Below are positions 16,094-25,300 of a DNA stretch of 32,546 nucleotides, in pieces. The position numbers were made by a program, and so were the translations under genes. How positions within the stretch are numbered: position 1 is the stretch's first letter; every line of letters begins with the position of its first letter. The notes under the pieces were generated by a model. It was not told the origin of the DNA and ran no database searches. It was given only the letters and a program-made list of their open reading frames with translations. This DNA comes from a virus, in IMG/VR virus record IMGVR_UViG_3300006922_000097, positions 1 through 32,546 of that record. One strand, written 5' to 3'.

Positions 16094-17917
16094 ATGTTAA
16101 GCTCAGGCTTTGTTGTTCATTATATAAGGGACTACTCTGTTTCTTCTATAGAAAAAACAAAATCAATATTAAGTGAATATTTAAGCAGCGGAATTTTAAA
16201 CCCTAAAGTTGAAACAGGTGATAGTTTAGATAACTTTACTGAAAATTTGCCAATTGGGACTGTTATATGTATTGATATAACAGATACTAAAACAAAAACC
16301 GCTTATGTTTGTTTGCCTATGCTTTCTACACACATTTCTCTTCCTGTTAAGCCAGGTGAAATAGTGTGGTTTTATAAAAATCAAACACCTACATTTGATG
16401 ATACATCTAAGAAAGCGCATCCGATGCTTTCAATTGAAAACTATTGGCTTTCTAGAAAAGTTGGTAGCAGAGTTTCTGAAGATTTGTCTTTTGCTTTTTT
16501 ATCTCGTGACGTTAGTATAAGTAATAAGCTACAAACAAAAGATACAAACTTAAAAGGCTTAGAAAGCAAAAAAACAGATATAAAAAAAAGAAATAAAAAG
16601 TTAAAGATAGAAGAAGACAAAAAAATAAAGCTTCCTGACTACAAAATACCAGAAACTTACACTAACAAATATCCTTTCTTGAAAGACGAAGAAATTTCTA
16701 ATGTATATAATAATTCTAAAAAAAGCTTAGATGTTTATCCAACAGCAGTGCCTAGATGGAATTCAAAACCTTTTGAATTAACTTTACAAGGATCTAATAA
16801 CTCTTTAATTAATTTAACAAAAACTTTTTCTAATGAATTATCTCATGAGTCTAGCGGCGCAATTGACTTAGTTGCAGGTAGGCATATGTTAGAAGATTAT
16901 ACGGATTATGAAGAAGAAGACTTTTTTAGTTTAAATGAAAAAGTCGTTCAAAATCAATCAGACGTTGAAAAAAGAAAAATCGATAAGCTATCTATTAACA
17001 AGTCTAGTGCTTATTTAAAAATTAAAAACTTAACTGGTGACAAAGAAGTTTTAAAAAACCAAAAATTTTACTTCGGTGAAGATTTTAAAAAAGAAAGCTT
17101 AAATGCTGAAGGTGAAAATAATTTTAAAAACGATGCTTCTAGAATTTACATAACTGAATTTGATAATTTGGATAACAACGTCTATTATAATGCTATGAAC
17201 ATTTTGTTTCATAATCAAATAAACATTAGCGCTAGTGAAACTGACTTACTTTATACAGAAAAAAAATATTTTATAGATGAAAAAAATGTCGCTGGAAAAA
17301 ACTTTCCTTCAACAACAATAAAAAAAAGCACTAGCAGTCTACCTAGTGTACTAATAAAGTCTAATGACATTAGAATTATTGCAAGAAAAAGCAAAGAAAG
17401 TAAAGAAAAGTCTTTAGAAGAAGGTTCAATAAGGTTGATTAAGGAAAGTAATAGCTTTTATAACTCTTCTTGTGTTATGCTAGAAAAAGATGGAAAAGTT
17501 TTTATAGACGGAAGCATAATTCACTTAGGTAGCTTTCAAAAAGAAGTAGAAAGATCAAAAACTAATTTAGAAAGTGAAGAAGACATACAAAAAATGTCAG
17601 GAAATGGATATGGCTTATTGATAGGCTATGAACCTAAACTTTCTGAACCTTTGGTTTTAGGCAATACTTTAGAAGCAATGCTTAAAGAAATGATAAATGT
17701 CAACATAAAGTTAATTGATGAAATTAAAAAACTTTCAGATGATTTATCAAAGCATACTCATCTAGGAATTCCAATAACAGGTATATCTGGACCTCCTCAA
17801 GTTCCTTTGCCTTATACAAATTTTTCTGGAAATGAGCATAAAAACATAAAAAAAAGATATGAGGATCTTCAAAAAGGTTTGAAAGACATGCTTTCAAAAT
17901 TTGCAAAAACAACTTAA
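16094..17917 (+). CDS. Baseplate hub/spike-like protein with N-terminal OB-type domain (gpV/gp5-like)
   Basis: 607 residues, starting 4 bases after the previous stop. Residues ~45-110 (PIGTVICIDITDTKTKTAYV, then LPVKPGEIVWFY) read as an OB-fold of the kind at the base of P2 gpV and T4 gp5 spikes. A long Lys/Asn/Ser-rich middle (about 145-460) contains PFELTLQGSNNSLINL and SSGAIDLVAGRH, motifs I recall from marine phage baseplate proteins. Near the C-terminus, VFIDGSIIHLG and LSEPLVLGNTLEAMLKEMI precede a coiled coil and His554-Thr-His556, resembling the metal-binding HxH of gpV-type spike tips, although here ~50 helical residues follow it. No lysozyme domain is visible, unlike T4 gp5. Position directly ahead of gp25 and gp6 supports the hub/spike assignment. 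Confidence 0.6.
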   Translation: MLSSGFVVHYIRDYSVSSIEKTKSILSEYLSSGILNPKVETGDSLDNFTENLPIGTVICIDITDTKTKTAYVCLPMLSTHISLPVKPGEIVWFYKNQTPTFDDTSKKAHPMLSIENYWLSRKVGSRVSEDLSFAFLSRDVSISNKLQTKDTNLKGLESKKTDIKKRNKKLKIEEDKKIKLPDYKIPETYTNKYPFLKDEEISNVYNNSKKSLDVYPTAVPRWNSKPFELTLQGSNNSLINLTKTFSNELSHESSGAIDLVAGRHMLEDYTDYEEEDFFSLNEKVVQNQSDVEKRKIDKLSINKSSAYLKIKNLTGDKEVLKNQKFYFGEDFKKESLNAEGENNFKNDASRIYITEFDNLDNNVYYNAMNILFHNQINISASETDLLYTEKKYFIDEKNVAGKNFPSTTIKKSTSSLPSVLIKSNDIRIIARKSKESKEKSLEEGSIRLIKESNSFYNSSCVMLEKDGKVFIDGSIIHLGSFQKEVERSKTNLESEEDIQKMSGNGYGLLIGYEPKLSEPLVLGNTLEAMLKEMINVNIKLIDEIKKLSDDLSKHTHLGIPITGISGPPQVPLPYTNFSGNEHKNIKKRYEDLQKGLKDMLSKFAKTT

Positions 17918-17926
17918 TGTATAATT

Positions 17927-17934
17927 AATAAATA
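17927..17934 (+). promoter_or_regulatory. Candidate T4-like late promoter (AATAAATA)
   Basis: Exact NATAAATA match in the 34-base gap before the gp25-like gene, only 17 bases ahead of its ATG. That is close for a leader carrying its own ribosome binding site (a weak AAAGAAAG at 17936-17943), so this copy is less convincing than the others. Confidence 0.3.
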
Positions 17935-17951
17935 AAAAGAAAGTCTTTGAT

Positions 17952-18539
17952 ATGCCTGTCAAAAATAATTACGAGCTTGGTAGATCTGTAAGTCAGTTAA
18001 AAGCAATAAGCGATTGGAAAAATAAAACTGTAGAAAAAGAGTCTAAACCAATCGGTATTAAAACGCCTCTAGAAAAAGGTAATTTAAAAGACGAGACCTT
18101 ATTTAAGATGCATTTTAATATTCTTGATCAAATAAGAGACAATTTAAAAAATTTAATTATGACACAAAAAGGTGAAAGGCTTGGCTTTCCAGATTACGGA
18201 ACAAGATTAAGAGCAGTTTATTCAAATACTTCTTTGACTGATGATCAGATAGCAGATTATGCTTCTTTAGAAATAAAAAACGTTGTTAGCAAATATATGC
18301 CGAACATAACGTTATCTGAGTTTTACTCAAGTGAAGTAGACAATAATGATTTTTCTAGAGGCGAAGATTTTATTAACAAGCAATCAAGCATTGAAATATC
18401 AAGTGCATCTAGCATTGAAACAAAAAACAAAAAAAACAAAAACTTAAATAAACTTTATTTAATAAAAATAATCTTTAGTATACCTTTATTAAATAGCGAA
18501 GATAACTCAGTAATTTTATTTATTAATAATGCAGTATAA
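17952..18539 (+). CDS. 25: Baseplate wedge protein, gp25/gpW family
   Basis: 195 residues. The diagnostic block is residues ~50-105: LFKMHFNILDQIRDNLKNLI, then MTQKGERLGFPDYGTRLRAV and a following helix with DDQIADYASLEIKNVVSKYMP. The pattern NL...L.T..GER...P.(Y/F)G..L is the hallmark of the GPW/gp25 family. The known role is an inner wedge subunit, tied to sheath polymerisation, that joins the baseplate wedge to the tail in P2, T4 and contractile injection systems. It is longer than T4 gp25 (132 residues): an N-terminal extension of ~30 residues and an Asn/Ser/Lys-rich insert (~130-165) before the last hydrophobic strands account for this. The order gpV-like, W, J matches P2 and related phages. 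Confidence 0.85.
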   Translation: MPVKNNYELGRSVSQLKAISDWKNKTVEKESKPIGIKTPLEKGNLKDETLFKMHFNILDQIRDNLKNLIMTQKGERLGFPDYGTRLRAVYSNTSLTDDQIADYASLEIKNVVSKYMPNITLSEFYSSEVDNNDFSRGEDFINKQSSIEISSASSIETKNKKNKNLNKLYLIKIIFSIPLLNSEDNSVILFINNAV

Positions 18540-18548
18540 GGAAAAGAT

Positions 18549-20414
18549 ATGCCTTCAAGTCAATTTGAAAACTATTTAAAAAACAACAATACAAAGCAAT
18601 TTTCAAGCCAGACTTTTTCTGACTTTAGAAATGAACTTTTGCAATACGCAAATACTTTTTACAAAGATCAGATCGTAGACTTTTCTGAAGTTTCTCTAGG
18701 TGGAATGCTTTTAGACTTTGCAGCAATTGTTGGTGATTCTTTGGTTTTTTATGCTGAGCAACAATTCAATGAGTTGGATTATGAGACAGCAACTGATCCT
18801 GTAAATATAGAAAAACATTTAAGAAGAGCAAATATAAAAAACTCAGTAGCATCACCTTCTTCTGTAAATTGTACTTTTTCAATTGAAGTGCCAATAGATA
18901 AAGCCTCACCACCAAGCGATTTAAAACCTGATTCAAAGTTGCTGCCAATAATAAAAAAAGGTACTCAAGTTTCTTCTTCAAACGGTATAAACTTTATTCT
19001 TCAAGAAGATGTCAACTTTGCAAATGTTCAGTTTAAGAAGGAAGTAGGTGAAGAAAATGAAGATGGAACTGCATCAACATTGTTTTTAAGTGCTGACGGG
19101 TTGTGTATATCAGGAAATATTACAAGAGAAATTTTTGCTTTTCCAGATGAAGAAAAAGACTTTTTTTTGGCAAGAGAACTAAACAATACAGACGTTACTT
19201 CAATAATTAGTGTCCTAGATGAAGAAAATAATGAATACAATCAGGTTGATTACTTAACACAAACTACTGTTTTTAAAAAAATAGAAAACTCAAACGAAAA
19301 CTATTTAACAATTTTACCTTCGCCTAGAAGATTTATAAGAGAAGATTCTTTTCAAACTGGTAGAACTTTAATTAGATTTGGCAATGGCAAAGGAAAAGAA
19401 ATTAAAGACAATATGTTTTCAAATCCAGAAGATTTAATTCTTCCTATAAAAGGTAAAAATAATTTTTCTAGAATTGATTTAGACCCAAGCACACTTTTAG
19501 AAAACAGCACTTTTGGTATATCACCAAAAGGAAGAACTTTAACAGTTACTTATAAGTATGGCGGAGGTACAAGACATAACGTAAGAGATGGATCAATTAA
19601 TTCTGTTTTAGAAAATCCAATTGTAGTTTTTGCAAACAATAATGACTTGTTAAACGATGAAGATACAAGATTCATTGTTGTATCATTAAGCGTTACTAAT
19701 AAAAATAGTGCTGTTGGAGGATCAGATCCACTTACTCTAGATGAGCTTAAAGCTCAAATACCAAGTGTAATAAGATCACAGTCTAGGATAATAACTCATG
19801 AAGACTTAATTGCAAGAATTATGACTATGCCTTCTGATTTTGGTAGAATAAACAAGGCAGTTGCATTAGAAAACAATGTCAGCGCTGGCTCTGTTGATTT
19901 ATATGTAATATGCAAAGACAATGAAGGTTTTTATACAGAAGCTTCAGACGCAATAAAGACAAACTTATCAAGATATATAAATGAATACAGACTAATTGGA
20001 TCAAATTTTAATATCTTAGACGTTCCTGTATTTAACTTTGGAATTGCAATGAAGATAAACGTTAAATCTGGATTTGATCCTTTTGAAGTAATATTTGATG
20101 TTAATTCTAGAATAGTTGAAACAATGAGATTTGACCTGTTTCAAATAGGTACGCCAATTAATGTTAATGAATTAATTAAAGTAGTTGAAGCAACTGGTGG
20201 TGTTCATAATATTATTACTAATAGGAAGTCTATTGTAGTTTCAAAAACAGAAGAAGATAGCTTTTTTGACATGGATGATCTTACTACAAGACAATATAAT
20301 AAAAGTGTATTTAACCCTTTAATGAATTATAGAGAAGGCTTGATATATCCTCAACGTGGAGGTTTATTTGAAATGAGATACACAGCTAGAGATATTATTA
20401 TTGCTGCACAATAA
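18549..20414 (+). CDS. 6: Baseplate wedge protein, gp6/gpJ family
   Basis: 621 residues, close to T4 gp6 (660). ATG with AAGGA at 18538-18542. The N-terminal block (~17-90) has FSDFRNELLQYANTFYKDQI, then DFSEVSLGGMLLDFAAIVGD and FYAEQQFNELDYETATDP, the conserved opening of gp6/baseplate-J proteins. The C-terminal half carries LDELKAQIPSVIRSQSRIIT and HEDLIARIMTMPSDFGRINK (~397-435), then a ferredoxin-like region ending IGTPINVNELIKVVEATGGV (~535-555), which matches the J-family C-terminal module. Known role: gp6 dimers form the iris ring of the baseplate that opens on sheath contraction. It directly follows the gp25 gene with a 9-base gap, as expected for wedge partners. Confidence 0.85.
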   Translation: MPSSQFENYLKNNNTKQFSSQTFSDFRNELLQYANTFYKDQIVDFSEVSLGGMLLDFAAIVGDSLVFYAEQQFNELDYETATDPVNIEKHLRRANIKNSVASPSSVNCTFSIEVPIDKASPPSDLKPDSKLLPIIKKGTQVSSSNGINFILQEDVNFANVQFKKEVGEENEDGTASTLFLSADGLCISGNITREIFAFPDEEKDFFLARELNNTDVTSIISVLDEENNEYNQVDYLTQTTVFKKIENSNENYLTILPSPRRFIREDSFQTGRTLIRFGNGKGKEIKDNMFSNPEDLILPIKGKNNFSRIDLDPSTLLENSTFGISPKGRTLTVTYKYGGGTRHNVRDGSINSVLENPIVVFANNNDLLNDEDTRFIVVSLSVTNKNSAVGGSDPLTLDELKAQIPSVIRSQSRIITHEDLIARIMTMPSDFGRINKAVALENNVSAGSVDLYVICKDNEGFYTEASDAIKTNLSRYINEYRLIGSNFNILDVPVFNFGIAMKINVKSGFDPFEVIFDVNSRIVETMRFDLFQIGTPINVNELIKVVEATGGVHNIITNRKSIVVSKTEEDSFFDMDDLTTRQYNKSVFNPLMNYREGLIYPQRGGLFEMRYTARDIIIAAQ

Positions 20415-20423
20415 GGAACAAGA

Positions 20424-22334
20424 ATGATTATAATATTAGAACCTCAAAAAGACACTTATGTTACAAATCTTAAAACACAGAATAATGATGCTTCTCTTGC
20501 AAATGTCGGTCATGCTGCAACTTTAGATTTATTTAAACTTTACAACGAAAATAAAAATTCACATTCTTGGGCAGTTTTTGAATTTAGCAATACACCATCA
20601 GATTTAATAAGTAATGGTAATACATTAACTTTAATTGATTCTGTAGGCGTAAGCAAAACTTTTGAGTTTGATACTGATGATCCTGCAAATGTTGCTGGAG
20701 ACAATATTCGAATAAATATTAAAGCTGCAAATGACATTAATGATAACAGAACATACGCAGCAACGATAGCAGCCTCTATTAATGCAGTTAATGACTTAGA
20801 CATAATTGCTTATAGTAATTCAAATAATCAATTAATATTAAAACAGAATAAACCTGGTGAGTCTGGTGATACAAATATTGTTTTTAATATGACAAATACA
20901 TCACTTAAAAATAAATATATAGACGATGAAGGTGATGCTATTAGAAAATTTGCTAGAATTGAATATAGCAATATACTAATTAAGTTTGATTTAGAGAACT
21001 TTAAAAAGAGTTGGAATATAGGTAATGACATAACAGCTGAAGGTGCATTTAATAATTTAAAAGCAGAATTAATATTAAAAGATGTAACAACAGGAATATC
21101 AAAGCCTAAAGACTATAGCTTAGAACTATATAGCCTAAATAAAGATTTTGATGAAGGTATAGGAAAAGATACAATATACTTTTCAGATAGTGATACATGC
21201 AATTTTAAAGATATATCATCTACTCAAACTTGGGAAGTACAAAATATAATATCTGATGGTGATGCTGCAGCTTTAAGTACAGCTTCATCAACAGGAAACA
21301 TAGAAAAAGGCGACGAAGACCTAGCTTTTAATATTACAAACTATGTAAAAGCTGAATTAGAAAAAGGTACTGTTGCTGATCCTGCTTTGACTGACAAAGG
21401 CTTTTTAATTAAGTTTTTAGATAGTGACATTTATGACAACAAGTCTTATTTTGTTAAAAGATTAGGCAGCAGACATTTAATAAATAAGAAATTTGTGCCG
21501 CAGCTAAGAATTAAAATAGATGACTCTTCTTATAATATTCCTACTAACTCATTTAATAAAGTAAGATATCTAGATAGCACTGAAGATTTTTATCTGTTTA
21601 ACAGAGCAAATGGCTTAAATCAATCTTTTAAATTTCCTGTTGGCTTTGATCCTGATACAACTTTAAAGATGAAAATATCTAGTAGAGATACTGTGCCTGT
21701 TGATTTTGTTACATTAATAGCTAATAATCATACTGACAGCCCTGTTACTAATTTTTCTGGTGACCCAATTCCTGGAATAAGAAAAGTTCTATTGTCTGAT
21801 ACAGAGCTAAGTAGATTTAACAGCAATATAAGTGATAAAATTAAAAACAACAAGCTTGAAGCAAAAATTACTTGGTTCTGGGATGACGGCATTAATTCTC
21901 ATACAATATCAGAAGAGAATACACAGTTTTCTGTAAGTGAAAACATTAATGAAACAAAATATGAAAACCTTGTTACTTCAATAAGAATAACAGAGAATGA
22001 TTTGTTTGCAAATGACGGCACAAACTCTGTAGAAGTATATTTTGTTGACACTAAAAAAGAGTTTACTGCTGTAAAGGTTCCTTATGAACTACCAAGTGAA
22101 AATATCGGTGAAGTATTCTATCAAGTCTATGACGTAGAAACAGGTAATATTTTAATAGACTATGATAATCCAGCAACAAAGATGTTTTATGACGGTGAAA
22201 AATACAAGTTTAATTTGTTTGTTCCTAATCTATTTAAAAACTTAAGAATTAACTTTAAATTCAAGTATAAGGATCCGATTACAAATGTGAACAAATTTAT
22301 CTTTAATAAAAAGTACTCAGTTAGGATAATATAA
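20424..22334 (+). CDS. DNRLRE-type (carbohydrate-binding-like) baseplate protein with inserted domain
   Basis: 636 residues. Opens with IIILEPQKDTYVTNLK and then ANVGHAATLDLFKLY, the start of a DNRLRE-like beta domain (DTYV... then a DLFKL strand). That domain resumes after residue ~172 with ARIEYSNILIKFDL, a SLELYSLNKDFDEGIGKDTI strand, GDEDLAFNITNYV and GFLIKFL, ending in SYFVKRLGSRH...PQLRIKIDD near residue 365. Between residues ~52 and ~170 lies an extra module (TLTLIDSVGVSKTFEFDTDD..., AATIAASINAVNDLDI..., QLILKQNKPGESGDTNI), a unit I recall as widespread in marine phage structural proteins. The C-terminal third is Asn/Asp-rich beta-like sequence of unknown function. The known fold binds sugars or mediates adhesion. 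It lies between J and the I-like gene, so a baseplate-periphery adhesin or wedge-accessory role is inferred. Confidence 0.6.
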   Translation: MIIILEPQKDTYVTNLKTQNNDASLANVGHAATLDLFKLYNENKNSHSWAVFEFSNTPSDLISNGNTLTLIDSVGVSKTFEFDTDDPANVAGDNIRINIKAANDINDNRTYAATIAASINAVNDLDIIAYSNSNNQLILKQNKPGESGDTNIVFNMTNTSLKNKYIDDEGDAIRKFARIEYSNILIKFDLENFKKSWNIGNDITAEGAFNNLKAELILKDVTTGISKPKDYSLELYSLNKDFDEGIGKDTIYFSDSDTCNFKDISSTQTWEVQNIISDGDAAALSTASSTGNIEKGDEDLAFNITNYVKAELEKGTVADPALTDKGFLIKFLDSDIYDNKSYFVKRLGSRHLINKKFVPQLRIKIDDSSYNIPTNSFNKVRYLDSTEDFYLFNRANGLNQSFKFPVGFDPDTTLKMKISSRDTVPVDFVTLIANNHTDSPVTNFSGDPIPGIRKVLLSDTELSRFNSNISDKIKNNKLEAKITWFWDDGINSHTISEENTQFSVSENINETKYENLVTSIRITENDLFANDGTNSVEVYFVDTKKEFTAVKVPYELPSENIGEVFYQVYDVETGNILIDYDNPATKMFYDGEKYKFNLFVPNLFKNLRINFKFKYKDPITNVNKFIFNKKYSVRII

Positions 22335-25300
22335 TGGCTTTAGTAAGTGATTCACAAAAAAGTAATAGCTTGTTTTCTCCAAGCAAAAATAGCTTAAGCC
22401 TAAGAAAAAGTAGTACGCAAGACTTTCAGGATATTTTAAAAAGTTTAAACATAATTGATCCTGAAAGTCTTTCAAAAGAAGACCTTTCAAATATTATACG
22501 TAGAATTGATGATTATAATGGACTGTTTACAACACAGCAGTTAAAAAACATAAAGTATGAAGATTTTTCTGAACATGTGTTTTTTGATTCTGCAGTAAAT
22601 AAAGTTGCATATGCTTTCGATAGAATAGCAAATATTCCTTATGATAAAGATGAACTAGAAAATATAAAGTTCAATAACAAAACAGAAGGTTATACAAATC
22701 ATGTTCTTAAGAATTTATATCCAAGCTCTCTAGGCTATATTAATTTTTCAGGTTCAGAAAGAGTCGTTGTTTACGATCAAAAAGGTAGGATATTAAACGA
22801 CATAAGTAAAGAAAAAAGAAAAGTTGGTACTCTTAGCCCAGATAATCAAAAATTTTCATTTGAGTTTTGGCTAAAGATAGATGCACCAGAAGTTTTAGGA
22901 AATCAGGTTTTATTTAAAAAAGTAAAAAATGAAAATAATATTTTAGACGGATTTATTTGTTACATAGAAGAATCAGATGACGTTTCGGACAGCTATTTTA
23001 AAATAAATATGCTTATAATAATAAATAACAAATACAGTCTTTCTACTTGCTTAGTAGAAAAAAATTCTTGGCAAAATATTGTAATAAGTATTAACGAAGA
23101 AAAAGGCTTTAAGAAGACAAACTTTTTAATAAATGGAATAATAATAGAAGAAAACAAAGTCGCTAGATCAGGAAGTGGAGTTAAGCATACAAGTTTTAGT
23201 GAAAACATCAAATCTCTCAACGTTCCCTTTGTTTTAGGTGGTGTTTTTATTCCAAATGATCAAAATAGTTCAGCTGAAAGTGTTTTTACGTGGAACAACG
23301 TTGCCTTTACAGGTCTTGTTGGCAAAATAGATGAATTTAGATACTTTGCCAAAATTAGAAGTAGTAATACAATAAAAAAATATATGCATAGAAATATATT
23401 TGCGCAAAGAGGTTTAAAACTATATTTAAGAATGAACGAACCAGGCGGAGAATATACAAATAGTTGCCTTGTTATTGACTATTCTGGTAATAAATTACAT
23501 GGTATTTTATACTCAAAAGATCAACAAAATAATTTTTCTGTAATTACTAATACATCTAGTGTAAAAGAAAACATAAACACACCTTTGAAAAATGAAATTA
23601 AGATTGATTCTCCTGTTTTAAATGCAGGATATACAAGTATACAAGCAATAAGAAAAAAGCTTACAGATGTAGCAAAAGAATATGATAAAAACAATCCAAA
23701 TTTAATTTTTAATTTAATGCCAAAACATTACTTTTTAAATGCATCTGACTTCCAAAATCTTCCAGTGTTTTCTAATGATAGTGAGTACACTTATCCTGTA
23801 TCTGTTGTAGGTGAAGATGGTTTTTCAACTAATACAAAAAATACAAGTTTAAACTCAACAATACCTGCAAATAATGAGCTGGTTAATATTGTTTTAATCT
23901 GGGCAAGATTTTTTGATCAACTAAAACTATACATTTCATCTATAGGTAATTTTTTGAATGTTGATTATGATTCAATCAACAAAGAAAGCGTTATAGGGAT
24001 GCAAATCCCTATTTTATGTAAAATGTACGGAATAAATTTCAAAGAAATTCTTCCAAGTGCTACTAAAGAAAAACTAAACAATTTTAATCTTTCACATGAA
24101 GATATTATTTCTAATATTGGAATTAGAAAAATACAGAACATTTTATGGCAAAGATTTTTAATTAATACACAAGACTTTCTTAAGTCAAAAGGAACAATAA
24201 AAAGTGTAGAAAGTACTTTTAATTCTTTTGGAATTGAATACTCAAAGTTTATAGACATAAAAGAATATGCAACTTTTAATGATATTAAGCTTGATAATAA
24301 CTTTTTTGTATTAGAAAAGAAAGCAAATCTTTTAAACTTTGGAAATTCAAAAGAAATAGCTGTAAGCCCTACTTACACTGATGTTTCTGTTAATGATTTT
24401 TCTAATAACAAAACTTTTCTAAATATAGAAAACATAAGGACACACAGCACTTCTAAAAGTGGCGTTGGAGAAGATATTTTTCTAGGCTTAAATATCGACT
24501 GGTCTATAGAAATGTTTTTCATGTTTAAGGACACTATTAAAAGTAAAAACATAACTAATGAAAGTGGTTATGGATTAAAACAGTGTTTGTTTAGACTAGA
24601 CGAAGGAAACGAAAAAAATCTAGCTCTTATCGTGTATTATGAAAACTATGACAATGTAAAAAAAGATTTAGGTAAACTAACAGTAAACATACAGCCTATT
24701 AAAAACAACGCTAGCTATAATGTTACAATTGAAATTCTTGATGTAAACATATATGACTTGCCTAAATATTTCTGTATATCACAGAAAATAGATTATAATA
24801 ATAACTCAATTACATATGATTTGTTCTTAGATGATATAGGAAAACATGACAGCTTAAAGAAAAGTCAAAAGTTATCAAAAACTATAAGTGATATCACTTT
24901 AAGAGACGCAAACAATAATATAACAAAAACATTGCAACAAATTATTAATGATGATTTAAATCATAGTTTTCATAAAAACATATTAGACATGAGCATTGGC
25001 AATTACAATTACATAAGTAACAATATGCTTACTCACTTAATTTCTAGTGGTGCTGACACTAATTTTGAAGGGCAAATTATCAAAGTAAGAGGCTGGAAAA
25101 AGAAACTGTCTAATAAAGAATGCAAGTCTCATTCTGAGAATATTGATAATATTGGCACAGAAAGTAATATTATGCATGACAATGTTATTTTTGACTTTGA
25201 ATTTAGTGAAACAGTCAGCACAAAGCAAACTCAAAACAACATATCAACATACATAGCAAAAAACAATTCTAGAATATTTTCAAATGCTGACTTTTCTAGC

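Noticed and set aside
19160-19180. T-run of eight at about 19161 in the gp6-like gene and several A-runs as possible programmed frameshift sites or sequencing errors
   Set aside because: The reading frame stays open through all of them and matches the expected family length, so no shift is needed.
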